A stretch of 64,000 bases of DNA, taken from assembly GCF_001649575.2 (NCBI RefSeq), contig NC_051434.1, positions 17,709,551-17,773,550 on the forward strand, read 5' to 3'. Position 1 is the first letter of the stretch; every line of letters begins with the position of its first letter. Of this stretch, positions 12,240 to 24,299 are shown piece after piece. Both the position numbers and the translations under genes were made by a program. Origin of the DNA: Kryptolebias marmoratus. Taxonomy: Eukaryota; Chordata; Actinopteri; Cyprinodontiformes; Rivulidae. The notes beneath the pieces are model-generated. The model saw nothing but the letters and a program-made list of their open reading frames with translations. It searched no databases and was not told the origin of the DNA.

Positions 12240-13330
12240 ACATTAAAAAAAAAAAAATGAAACTGACAAAAGACGGCGAAACTTCACAAAAGACACCATT
12301 CTCGGATGTTTTGTCAGAGGGCCCATGACCTGAGACTGAGACCGAGTTTTCTGATGCTGAGCAACACATTTACCTCCAGAATGTCTTGATAGTCTTGAGA
12401 TTTTAATTGGACCCTTTTCCAGACGCAGCAAAGCCGAACCAGAACAGAACCGAGCCTCCTCCACGTTTCTCTGTAGGTTGGGAGTTCTTTTCTTGATGTT
12501 TAAGCACAGAGCTGATGAGGCTTGTTGCCAAAGAAGATTCTTCCAGAAGCTTTGTGACGCCCTCAGTATGCAATTTGCCAAATTTGTGTCCTCCTCAGTC
12601 GTCTTCCGTTAACTCCATTTCGGCTCAAGCAGCGACAGCGATCTGACACTGATGTACCCTGGCCTTGGAGTTCCACCTGTAATTTCTCTGGAATTTGTTC
12701 TGGGCTCTTTGGTTACCATTTGTATTTGTCATCAGCTTTCCTGTTGCATCACATCCAGGGAGGTTGTCTCCAGTCCTGTGGACCTTAATCTTCTGTAGTC
12801 ACAGGAACGTCAAGCTGCTTGGAGATGGTCTTTATAGTCTTTATCTTTAACATGCTGCTCAATCATTTTATTTCTAAGCTCCTGGAACAACTCTGTCCTG
12901 AGCTTTCTGTGCTCCATGTTCAGTGTGGTACACATCATGATACCAAACAGCAAATAATACTGTTAAGCCCACATATTTCCACATTTTCCAGCTATTAATA
13001 TATATTTTAAAATCCCCACAGCCACACTAATAGAAGCAACATTTATTTTATCCTTTTCACCAAATTTCCTGATGTGTGAAGCCATTTCCTCATTTGTAAC
13101 TGAAAGGGGTCTTAGCTCATCAAGTTTTGACTCAATCTACAGTATGTTGGCTTTGATTTATTATTTTTTTTCTGACAAAATTGGATAACATCCAGCTTTA
13201 AGATGTTTTCATATAATGCTCAGGTTTTAGTAAGCATTTTAAATGGGCTTTGGGTCTCGCTCAGGGCTTCACCGGCACCAGCGTTTGCTCAGCTGTCATG
13301 GAAATGGACCTGTTGAGACGAAAGCTCCTC
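12240..13330 (-). mobile_element. Decayed Tc1/mariner-like copy (fragment)
   Basis: The plus strand carries the complement of phrases seen in teleost Tc1-like elements. The block at about 12595-12960 reads on the minus strand as broken frames beginning M-E-H-R-K-L-R-T-E-L. Frameshifts and stops are numerous, and terminal inverted repeats were not identified, so classification is tentative. Confidence 0.5.
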
Positions 13331-13424
13331 AACATAGGTTTGGATTAGCTATGGAGTTATCCATCATGCTACTATTTTCCGTAGTTGTCGCCCACCACTG
13401 AAGGCAAAGCGGCGATGATGCTTT

Positions 13425-13925
13425 TGCTCATGTCTGTGTGTGCCTTCGTACGTTTGTCAGCACCAGTGCACGAATTAAACGAATCAAAAAGTAATCACTG
13501 GATGAACAGCTACAAGCGATTGGCTTTTGGAGTCAATTACATTCAAGATGGCCGTCACCTTGAATGGAAGCGACCTTAGCAAACATAAAAATGGCAATAA
13601 GTCTGTCAGTGTTACAGATTTTGAGCTAAAATTCGGTGTGATAACAGCTGAAAGTCATGCCAAACCTACAGTATGAGCACTACACGTTGAGCAACATCTG
13701 TGTCTGCTTGTTAGCAAAATACTTCATGAACCACTGGAGGAATTTTAATGCAATTTTCAGAAAGTAATCACTGCCTGTACATCTACAGTACAACACATTC
13801 ACATGTTGAGTCAACCTAATTCTAGAGGACTACCACAGCTATTTTGCAGAGGCGACACACAAAAAAAAGGTCCAACTCTGTCAATTTCGCACATATTGAG
13901 CTAAATCTAGTCATCCCATAATATT
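13425..13925 (+). repeat. Family R repeat, direct dimer
   Basis: Two direct units: the first with AAAAGTAATCACTGGATGAA and TTCAAGATGGCCGTCACC, the second starting at about 13695 with TGCTTGTTAGCAAAATACTT. Period is about 270 bp. The short frame at 13385-13579 lies wholly within it and is not a gene. Confidence 0.75.
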
Positions 13926-16199
13926 CTTCACATGAAATCAAACAGGATAATTTGCAATGTTGGACTAAAACAGCTTGAATGCTTGTTCCTTCTCAGAGTA
14001 GTTTAAAAGTCTGGCAGGAAAGGCCAGCTAGGCCTTTAACTAGTTTTAGTTTAAAACTTTTGTTGGCTAAGATTTTTTATTTTTTTTATTTGTTGCAGAT
14101 TTTCAAGACCTTGAACCAAACCGAAGAACTATCTAATCCAGAGAAGACGGAATCCTTTGTCGTCTTTGATCCCAGCAGAAACCAAGCGCACGTTTGCATT
14201 CAATAACTGTTTGCAGCTAATTCCAACATCACTCTTAAAATTTAATGACACAACTGCCTTTTGACTATTTATGAATGCCGTCTATTCATCTGAATCAACG
14301 CGAGGCTAAATGTGGCAGATGTTTTTGTGGAAACCACACCGCAGCTAAACAAGCCACTTTCATCGAATTCATCAACTAAGCTCTGGGTAAAATAAAGGTA
14401 AAATGAAGAAATGCTCTTTCAAGGGCAAATAATGGACCGAACCGAAGTGAAAGCAGCCATTAGACAAAGAAGACAAGAGAAAGAGGCAAATATCTTGCCA
14501 ATTATCAGCTGTGGAGCATGTTTGTAAGAGCGAACTGAAAGGACAGGTTATTAAGCTTTAATGCATCACGGCGTAGGAACCATTCAAGGCCTTCTCCCTC
14601 ATTAGACGTACCACCAGCCTTGCAGTGTGTGTGTGTGTGTATGTGTGCACGGGTTCGCAGTGAAGCACCTCACACCAAACTAAACACTTAAACACTGGCA
14701 ATGAGAGTGTGAGTGCAGGCTAGCCTGCTTACAGAGGGAATAATGGATTTAGCCAACAAGGGGGTTTTCATTCTCCCGTACAGATGGGATTAGCGTACGT
14801 ACAGAAAACAGAAGTCATATTTTCCTAATAAAAGCAGGCAGAAAATGCTGCTGGGGCCAAACAATGTTGTGCGTGAAAGCTTTTCAAGGGTTCTCTGAAG
14901 CCAAAGAGACGAATAATATATATTTTTAATCACTCTTCTTTTTACGCCTCCATGCTGGTGACAGCTCTTACCAAGTTTGTCCGTTTCGTTCCTACAGGCA
15001 TTCACCTCTCCATTTGTTTCAGGTAAAAACTTCACATCAGAAGGCATGCAGGTCCTTTGATTATAACTACCTCACGCATTTCTGGCCATTTAGAACCTGC
15101 ACATTATTTACGACAATGTCTCAAGTTCGACTTCACTGAAGACGATAACGATGCTTGAACCAACTGCTCCCTTCCTGACCATTTCTAACAAACATACTCT
15201 GGATGCTGAAGTGGAATGAATATTCTTGTGGGGGAAGTTTATGGGGCATTATGGAGATACTAATGAGTCAAGAACGGGTGTGAAGAATCAGCTTCAGAAT
15301 GTGTCGCTTGTCAGAGGTACAGCCTTGTGTCCTATTTGAAAATGTTTTATTAGTCAAGCACAAATAGAGATAAAAACAGTTAACTGGTAGAAGCAAAAAG
15401 CTTAAAGTGAAGACTTGTAGACAGCTCCTTGAAGAAACCCAGCAACAGAGCTCATGCTCAACAGGACTTGTGAGCTAAGACCAAAGTGGTTTGCTGCCTT
15501 CTTCAAACACCCTTGATTTTCTAAATTTAGAAGCAGTTTAGGTGAAACTTACTTTATATCACATCATTATTCCATTTCATCAATGTTAATTTCTCAATAC
15601 ATGGTTGTTCGCTGTGTTTTTTGTGTTATGGAAGGTAGGATTCAGTAATGTCTTCATTAGGTGCAACAGAATTGTACCTTATCAGCTGTAACATCAGTCC
15701 TATTGCATGGAGTATCGAGAAAGACACAAAAAGTTTCTATCCAGGCTAGGCTAAACGAGCGCCAGCTTTTGTATAATCGGTTTTCAAGCTCTTATGACAG
15801 CTCTTTCTCAAAACCAACACAGCATTGTGAAAGAATGTTCCATTAACTAACATTAAACCTTTACTTTTGCATGACACTGTCTAAGTTTGTCACAGTTTTC
15901 TCAACCGAAGCGCTGAGCATAGAAAGACCACTGTTCAGCTGAGAAAATGGCAACAAACTAAACAAATGGTGTCATGTATAAATGCAGCAATTTAATATCA
16001 GTTACTTTGGTGTTCTTACACACCAGTTTTTAGTTTTTATGAAAGTGGTGTTTTAAAAGCCTGAAAAGTGATTTTAAACAAGAACCTTGAACTCACCTGG
16101 ATGAAGGTTTTTGCCTGTTTCTCAAAACCCCATGCTCTATGACTGGTGTTACAGCTGATAAGGTTCTAACTATTGGTAACTATTAGACAGATCATCACT
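13926..16199. other. Gene-free stretch
   Basis: Mostly unique sequence. 14420-14760 is free of repeat signatures and contains closely spaced CAGCTG and TTAAGC-type sites, so it could be regulatory, but I see nothing decisive. A (GT)n tract lies at about 14626-14640. Confidence 0.3.
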
Positions 16200-16400
16200 T
16201 CAAAGTCAAATGGACCATCCCTTTTTAAAAAAAAAACTTCTCTTAGTATTTAAGGGCAGACATTCAGCTACCCACTTTGGTCTGAGTTGCATATAGACAA
16301 GCCGGAATACTCTAGTATTCCAAACTGAGGTCATTCAAAGAGCTATCTACAACAGGTAAGATATTGTTTCTAGCCTTTCCATATAACTTAATTTCAAAAA
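16200..16400. repeat. Second dispersed teleost repeat (family S), fragment
   Basis: Shares the phrases AACTGAGGTCATTCAAAGAG and CAGGTAAGATA with copies near 26240-26340, 39500-39560 (inverted), 41090-41240, 44870-45010 (inverted) and 45340-45430. Class not determined. Confidence 0.5.
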
Positions 16401-16639
16401 GACCACAAACCGTCCAGCTGAATACATTCAGCATTCTTAAAAACTTGACTCAGGACAAGAAAAATACTTCTAAAGGACAAAATACTAGCATGAAATGCTA
16501 CTTCATTGGTTACACTAGTATAAATCCAGAAGGTGGTTACTCTATACTTGATGTGATTCTTTTTTTTTATTATTAAAAGATACATAGAAGAAGAGGTGAA
16601 ACTAATAAATAAACTATAGTATGCAGTGGGGCAATGCTT

Positions 16640-17780
16640 CCTTGTGGAATTGGGGCCCGTTTCTGGTTTCCATGTCGTGCCCTTTCTCGTCTCAAAGCAA
16701 ACAAACAGCATGATGAAATTTCTGCGGGTGATATATCGCCGTGGTTGATGTCTGCGTGCGCGTCTGACTCCACAAACAAACCAGAATTGATTCGACTTAT
16801 TGAAAATCCACCACGTAATTTCTGAGGGAATCCGTCCGCCCGGGGTTCTCTCTCCCGCCCTCTATAAATAAAACCGGGATGTAAAAGTGGAGAGCTGGAG
16901 GAGAGGGATGATAATGACGGTCTCTCCGCGATCAACTGGGGAGAGGCGGAACTTGAACGGTTTGGCCCATTCCGATGTGCTGGGACTCGTGTGCCATATG
17001 AGCACATTAGCAGGACAAAACGCCGTCTAAGATCCTGTCCAAGTTCCCAGGATCAGTGAAGAAGTGCTGGCTTGTGGTGCCTGTGCTCAGTGAGCCACTA
17101 ACTCTCCCTCTGTCCATTCCCACATCCACCGGTCGCCGCCGTGTGCGCCAAGCTCGCCNNNNNNNNNNNNNNNNNNNNNNNNNNNNNNNNNNNNNNNNCC
17201 CCCCCCCCCCCCCCCCCCCCCCGAGTGTGATGGGGATGATTTTCCCGTAGATGTGATGATTAATGTGCCTGCTCCAAGATGCTGAGTGAGATTGATGCTG
17301 CCCGCTATTCCCTCCATGCCTAATCTTTCATCCTTACAGTAAATATGACACAATGTCCATATGCACGCGCAAAAAAGAGGAAAGCCTGATTACGAACAGC
17401 TTGCGAGGCCCCCGTCCCTTTTTAATGATTACATTCAAAAGGCCCTCTCTCAGTCAAACGGCTGTTTGCTTTAATAAAATTAGAGAGTGGAGCTATCTGC
17501 CTCCTCTGAGCGGGAGTTAAGGAGCTTCCGCCGGGGTCAGTCAGCTAAGTAGCCCTAGTTAAGCAACTCCGATGCAAATGAGATGTAAATCAGGCTTAAA
17601 CTGAACACGGTTTAATTTGGCCTCCTGACATCGCAAACAGTCACGCGGGGGGATCCGATGCAAATTTCATGCAAATAACAACTGATAGTCTTTGTCTCTG
17701 CTGCCCAGAGGCTCGCAGCCTTTAGGCTCCGGTTCACGTCTGGTTTTGTCTAAGCAAATATTTGATTCTTCCGAGCTGAA
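16640..17780. promoter_or_regulatory. Candidate cis-regulatory block with three POU octamers
   Basis: Non-repetitive sequence. Three perfect ATGCAAAT octamers lie at 17572-17579, 17658-17665 and 17669-17676, with several TAAT-core homeodomain-like sites at 17250-17480. A TATA-like CTATAAATAAAA is at about 16861. No exon is visible. A role as enhancer is inference from motif density only. The gap at 17159-17198 interrupts the block. Confidence 0.35.
17159..17222. other. Assembly gap followed by poly-C
   Basis: N run at 17159-17198, then 24 C residues. Gaps at 59309-59379 and 62834-62843 are likewise bordered by poly-C. Confidence 1.
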
Positions 17781-17964
17781 CTAAAGAAGGTAAACAGCCA
17801 CAGGAGAGAGGGCGGATGAGGTTCCCAACGAGTCACGAGGGTGTCCTCACAGCAGATCAAATTAAAAGCCATGTATTCTTTGAAGGTATTAAACTAAAAT
17901 GATCCTACGATGAGAAACGACAAACTTGTACGTGTTTCAGTCGAATCTTTTAAATGGCAATGTG

Positions 17965-19110
17965 CTCAATCTCATACGACATTGCGACATGCGTTAGCAC
18001 TCAGAATACATATTTTTAATGCCTCTCGGCTACTATCAAATCAAACTTTAACTCAATATCTGTAAGCTTGACTCAGTTATAGCCATTTTTTGTGTCGGCT
18101 AAGATCAACGGCGCTCTCCAGTCGTCGATAAACCGCTGCCCTCTCACGAGTAACAGCAGCAACACGGCTTCAACGCAGAGATTCGGTCGTGTTATCTTAG
18201 CAGGAAACGCCACTCCCCGGCGCAGAGTTGGACACGTAAAACAACACAAACGTTCATCTGAAACGCTGGTTGGACTGTCGAGGTCTTTGACAGACTGGAA
18301 AGCAGGCAGAATCGTTGAAAAGGTTGGTGTGTTCGTACCGTTGTCTTATTGCTTGTGCTTGCCGCGTTATAATGTGTGTGTAGTCGTTTTGTGCATTTAT
18401 TGCTCGAGCCACTGCTTTTGCGCAGTTTAAAGAAACTTGGACGGTGATATGTTCGATAAGTCGTGGTAAACATTACGATACTCAGCTGCCTGAAACCCAT
18501 TGAAAAGTCCTGTAAGTGGTAAGATTATTGCTGGAAAGCTGCCAGAACAGCAACACGGTTCTATGGTTTACTGTACCAGGATCAGGGTGGCCCTCTGTTG
18601 GGTCTTTTACCCCCGATGAAATGTTTGGAGCAGACGTAACTCCGTGGTTTCACGTCTTCCCGGTTAAATCCAGCTCGTCAGCGATCACACTTCTCCCATG
18701 TAAGGAAAATGACTGTATTGTGAGTAGCTCTTACAAGCACTGTAGGCACAAGGTTCTGTGGTCCTGCCGGGATAATTTGATGCCATTTTCTCAAATTCTT
18801 TTTAAGCTAAAACACAGCTGAAACACACACTGTGATCTATACTTTAAGGAGCTACTACCAGTGTTTGTACGAGTATGATTTTTGCGTCAGCATTCACGGG
18901 ATTAGCGAGTGATTAGTGTTCTATAAACAGTGCTATTAGCTGTGGTTGCCATCTTGAATTAGTCTGACTCTAAAAGGTAAAGAGTTGTAGGTTTATGTTT
19001 AGTTTACATAATTTACATTTTAAGAGTTTTATTAAAACCCATCTAGTGGTTCATGAGATGTTTTGCTAACAGACAGAGTTGACTCCAATAGTTAAGTTCC
19101 AAGTCAAGAT
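17965..19110 (-). repeat. Family R repeat fragments (two)
   Basis: 17965-18115 (TTAGCACTCAGAATACATAT to AGCCATTTTTTGTGTCGGCT) and 18930-19105 (GTGGTTGCCATCTTGAATTA to ATGTTTTGCTAACAGACAGA) are the two halves of a minus-oriented unit. They are separated by about 800 bp of unrelated sequence, so the unit was probably split by an insertion or rearrangement. Confidence 0.6.
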
Positions 19111-20749
19111 GTCACCTAACATGTAGCGCTCAGGGAAAGACTCTCAGCTACGACGACAACCACTTTTAAGTAGACTTCCTGCTCCAGCTGCTCCACATTT
19201 ATAAAAGCCAGCTGTGCCCAATCGAGCCAGCTCCGACATCGTGAGGAGAACTGCCTCGAAGATCAAGCCCTGCAGCATAAAGCCCACATATGAATATGCC
19301 AATACGGCCGGGGGACGACTAGAGAGAAAATCTAAAGCCGAGGACTCCTGGGAAGAGGTCAAACCTTTGAGCAGACAAGGCCCTAAAGACCAAGCGACAC
19401 AGGGAAATGATTTTCTCTAATGCTCAGTCTCCAACCTATAGCATGGATTCCTGCAGACAGGAAATTGATCCCTCTTCCCTCCTCCTATCAATCACCCAGC
19501 TACAAGGAACATTAAGCTGTGGCAATCTGATGCTTTATTTGTAGAGTATTAACAGGTTGTTTATTTTTTTCTTTCTCTCTCTTTTTTTTTTAAACCAACC
19601 CCCCCCCCCCAGTACAAACTGGTCAATTCTGTCCGCGACAGTCACACAGAGGAAACTCGCAGCAATGTGCGATTGCCCGCTCCGGGTGATCAATAAAGCA
19701 ACATCTTACAGTCAATCCCCTGGAAACTGTTGCCTCTGGGGAGGCGGTGCAGTCACTAATGAAGGCCGGCACCTGGGGTGGTTCAGCTGAAGTGTCGGTA
19801 ATGTGGATGTAAGCTTCTGGAACTTTCACGCCGTCGAGCTTTGTGCACTCGTGAAGAAAGAAAAAGCTGAAACCACCGCCACGAAAATGTGGAACTTAAA
19901 ATAAAATTAAAGCTAGTGGCTCTCTTAGGCCACTGTTTTTCGTACCTTACGGTTAAAACTTATTTGTGATCGATGCTATGGGTATTAGCGAAACGGGGCT
20001 CATCATCTTGAATGGGGGGCTTGGTGGACCCAGTCCATGTTATATTGCGTTGCATTTGGTAGGATGCAACAAAGTGTAGGCCTATGTTTACTACTGTGAC
20101 AGTGTGGCTGGAAGTTCAACCCTTTACAGCTAATTTCCTTTGCCTCTTTCACGTGCTCTGATGTTGCGACACCTATAAATACTAAGATTTTTCAAGTCAC
20201 AAGCTGTCTGGGTCTTTGTTCTCCTTTAGGTTCTCGAGCAATCAGTTGTATGTGAACAATATCATTTCTTCTGGTTGTAAATGTTAACCAAATTTTATTA
20301 AAAAAATTTACTTATTGCTAGTAGTTCTGTACGTTTGACCTTCTCTAGAAATCAGATTTGGACCTTTGAATATAATGTCTGAGAACCCCTGGTTTGCAGC
20401 CAAGGTCAGCTGAGCTTATGTACAAACTCGTATAGTTGACTTAAAAGAAACTTCCACACTTGAGGTTGTTAGGATAGATCAGTCAGCGGGTTACTTCTGA
20501 TATCCAGGTTTTCAGGTTTCTTATTTGAAAGCCAGAAACGAAACGGGAGTGTGCCTGCAGCTGACTTTTGCACATCCAGTCTCCTCTCCAGGTCCGGGGC
20601 CGTCTCTGAATCAGACTGCACAGCAAACAAGTGCACCTACTTCTTTCATGTATACTTTCCAGCCCGAGCCGAGTGGGGGTCTGTGAATCAAACGACTCCT
20701 GAGCTGCTTCCTCACTTTTTTTCGTTTCATTCATAAACCTAAAATGTTG
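19111..20749. other. Gene-free stretch
   Basis: No exon recognised. Contains a C run at about 19600-19610 and a partial hAT-like terminus, GAGAACCCCTGGTTTG, near 20382. Confidence 0.35.
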
Positions 20750-21085
20750 CAGAGGTAAACCATTGGCCGGGACGCCGCAGCGTAAAAAGACACGGCGCTC
20801 TCGGCACCAATGGGAGACGAGTAGTACGCTCTCTCTCTCTCTCTCTCTCTCGCTCTCTCTCCTGCCTTCATTGCTCCCGCCGCTTTAACCCGCTCCCATT
20901 TTTTTGTTTTCTCCTCTTCCCTTCCAGCCTCAAACGCGCAGCGGCCGGCTCGGCGGCGGCGGCGCAGGCCGAGGTGCAGCGGAACGGGCGCCGTGCTCTG
21001 GGCGCACAGGCCCGTCGACCTGCGGCGCCTCGGTGGACTGCGCTTGCTCAGAGTCCCTTCCCGAACCCCTAGAGGGGCCCCGAGT
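20750..21085. promoter_or_regulatory. Orphan CpG island with CCAAT boxes
   Basis: About 330 bp with dense CpG, including GCGCAGCGGCCGGCTCGGCG near 20936. An inverted CCAAT box (CCATTGG, about 20760-20766), a forward one (CACCAATGGG, about 20801-20810) and a (CT)n tract at 20828-20860 are present. Open frames on both strands across it resemble no known protein. It looks like a promoter, but no attached coding exon was found in the window. Confidence 0.5.
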
Positions 21086-21819
21086 CCTAAGTGCTGACTT
21101 GGTCCTTTGCGTGTGCACATTTGTGTGTTTTGTTCTTATATCTCCCACTGAGCAACATTTGTTTGCAGGTGACAAGAAAAAGCACTTTAAAAATGAAACT
21201 CCACGGAGCAATTGATTGGTTGATTGACAGTGATATCGACTGATCCTTAAACTGCATCCCCCTTGGGACGGGGTGGGCGCTGACGTCAGGTCTGATTCGA
21301 TATGACCCGATTTCAAAAGTCCATTTTTTTTTTCCTTCCCCCTCTTATATGCACATCTTAGTGGCACAGAAGACAGAAGAATTAAAAAATAAATAAATAA
21401 CTGAACTACACATGAATCAATAGCAGCAATGATCCAGTGACTCTCCATGAACTCGGTGAGTGTGCCACTGTTTGTAGGGAACTGGGTTGACTGGGTTCAA
21501 GGGGGACTTTTCAGGTGCAACACTGCCACCTATGGTCATGCGGAGGCACTGCGGGCGGCCTAAGGATTACATCATCACGTTTAGGACGATGAGGTGTTTT
21601 TCGAAGATGCTGAGAGTCAGACAAAGACAGGAGGGGACAGAGAGGGTCTGGATTCAGGAAAAGTTGCAACGGAAAGTTTTAAAAGTCACACATTCGAAGG
21701 TTAAACACAAAGTCAAGGAGGATTTACTTTTCTTTTAAATCTAATTATTTCACTTCAATATCGACAAAATGACCGATTTGTACAATAAGAACACAAAAAA
21801 AATACTATTTTTTGAAGGA
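21086..21819. other. Gene-free stretch
   Basis: Nothing recognised. Plus-strand frame 21487-21738 has no domain similarity. Confidence 0.3.
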
Positions 21820-22445
21820 ACGTATAACGCAGTCTTCGTTAAAGCTTTAAACAAAAGACTTTGTGTGACCTGTTGGCGCTCGGAGTATGTGTTGGGGGTG
21901 ACTCCTGGCTACTACCACGTCAAATTTGACCTCAATATTTGTAAAACTGAATGACTTACAGCATTTTTGGCATTTGTTAGGGTTGATAAGCTTTAGAAGC
22001 CATCTTACATCAGATTGATTTCAAACGTTAATTAATTGTAGACATACATCCAATGGTTATTTTCTGAGAATCTCATTAAAATACATCCAGTGGTTCATGA
22101 GACATGTTGCTAACAGACAGACACGGTTGACTTAAACAGTTAATGCCACATTTTTAAACAGAAATCTTGTGCAATGAGTTAGCGCTCGGATTATAAATTG
22201 GGGATGACTCTCAGCTCTTACCACACCAAATAGTAGCTCAATAATTATAAACTTTGATGAGTTATAGCCGGTTTTGTGGTGGCTAAACTTGCTTAGATGT
22301 GGCTGCTGTCTTGAATCAGGTTGACTCCAAAAGTTAATCAGTTGTAGATGTTCATCCAGGGATTACTTTCTGACAGTTTTGTTAAAACGTGTTCAGCGGT
22401 TTATAAGATATTTTGCTAACAGACAGACAAACAAACACACGGATA
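21820..22445 (-). repeat. Family R repeat, direct dimer (minus)
   Basis: Unit A runs from GCTCGGAGTATGTGTTGGGG (about 21879) to TGCTAACAGACAGACACGG (about 22127). Unit B runs from GTTAGCGCTCGGATTATAAA to TTTGCTAACAGACAGACAAA (about 22428). Period is about 305 bp. This is the clearest tandem pair in the window. Confidence 0.8.
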
Positions 22446-24299
22446 CAGGTAATTAGGTGATTGCCTGCATATCATGGTGGAAGTCAATAATTATTTATCT
22501 AAACTGTCTTTGCGTGCCATATTTCTTTTTCAGCAGTTCATAAATGGTTCAAAAAGTAAATAAACAGAAAAACAGATCAGCAACGTGAGTGCAGTTTTCA
22601 GTCAGACATATTTTTCTGTGGCACACAATCCCACCACAGCGTCTGGCTAAAGAGATGACAATGAACACAACAAATGGCCCAAAACAGCTGATGTTTATGA
22701 CCGAACCAGACTGCTGAGCCGTCTTCACTCCTCCACTTTCCTGCATCAGAAGCAGGTTCAGATCTGAGCTGCACCTCAGCCGTGCTTGAATTCATGAAAG
22801 CTGTTTTTTTTCTGAGAAACAAGAGCGGCACTTTGTCTCGCAGTTTGAAAACAACACAAGCTTATAAAACCGCCGACGACTGCGGATACCGTGGGATCCC
22901 ACTGCCTCCTAGTGTCACCATTTAACACTGCACGCTTAAACCGCAGAAACAAAACAAAACAAAAAACACATTTGAGGCTTTCAAAAAAAAAAAACATCAC
23001 TTATGTGCTGTAAAGCTGAATATTGAATTTGCCTTTAATGCATAATACTGATAACAACTGCTAAACATAATCTATATAAATTTATGAAAGATTTAGACCC
23101 AATTAGCCTGTTTGGGATTATATCATGCTGTATTTTATAAAATCTATTTAGGTATTTACATAACATATTTAGCATGTTATTGTTTTTTTTATTACAACTT
23201 ACTGATAAACCCCATCTTCACTGTTCCAGATATTTTTAAAACTTATTTTTTTCTCCATCCACACATTCTTAACAAAAAATGCATTAATACCCTCGCTGCA
23301 CCACTAGGTGGCGAGAATGTCCACACCAACAAGTATATTTCAATTATATTTTATATAATATCCATTAAATTTGGTCCATATAAACAGTATATTAAAGTAT
23401 GGAGCTCATCCATATACAACTAGAAACAGAACCAGAAGCTGAAGGCACGGAGGATGAGCGCCCCCTAGTGACTGGCTGCAGTACCATTTGTAAGCCCCGC
23501 CCCACTATGTAAATCAATGGGACATTTTCAAATCTAATGAAGAAAAATATGCCTCTAACTTGCTGCTTTTTGTTGATTTACTCAGCTTTCCCCTCGCTGC
23601 TGTATGTCCTAAAAATCTGTTTTTTTAAATACGTTTAGTTTCAATTCCTTATTTCAGGCTTAAAAAAAAAACCTGTCCCATGATTGGTAATATGTCGGCC
23701 TGTTAATGAGTTGGGAGGGTGTGTAGGTGGGGCCACAGGATTTATTGTCGTCGTTCGTGAGTGTCACATGCATTCAGTGAAGTGATGGACTGTCACTATC
23801 AGTGTTCGCCTGATGGTGCAAAAAGCAAACACGTTGTATCTTAGAACTGCTCCACAGTCCTTTGACAGTCTTCTTTTATCCTGTTAAACAGGTTTAGTCT
23901 GAAAGCACCTCATGGTTTCACAATTTGGGCCCTTTTTTTTTTTAATTCTTCCAGTCATTCACGTACAAGCCAACCTAGTCTAATAAGTCCCACAATGATG
24001 CACGGTTACACACAACAAAAAGTAGCATCATGGAGTCAGCAGAGTAACAGCAACATCACTGGTGACACTTCACAAATACTCACCAACTCAGCTCTGTGAC
24101 TACCTCTCTCGCTGACTCAAGAGTCTCATCAGCTGTGAATCAACGTGATCGTCCCCCTCCGCCTCGATCGTTTCCTCCAAAGTGGGATGCCGTCGTCTCA
24201 GGCCGAACGTCAAAACTGCTGTACGAAAGGGGCTAATAAGTGAACACGTAAATCGGGTATAATCTGACTTTATTTGACTTTTGATACAGAATTTTATTT
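22446..24299. other. Gene-free stretch with short repeats and CTCF-like motifs
   Basis: A teleost repeat around 23440-23560 includes CGCCCCCTAGTGACTGGCTG and AAGCCCCGCCCCACTATG. No exon recognised. Confidence 0.4.
23301..23313 (+). promoter_or_regulatory. CTCF-like core motif
   Basis: CCACTAGGTGGCG matches the CTCF core well. A second match, TCACTAGGGGGCGCTC on the minus strand (23471-23456), lies 150 bp away in convergent orientation. Confidence 0.5.

Noticed and set aside
20731..21448. Long ORFs on both strands over the CpG island
   Set aside because: GC-rich DNA has few stops. The Arg/Pro/Gly-rich translations and (CT)n-derived RERERER are compositional.
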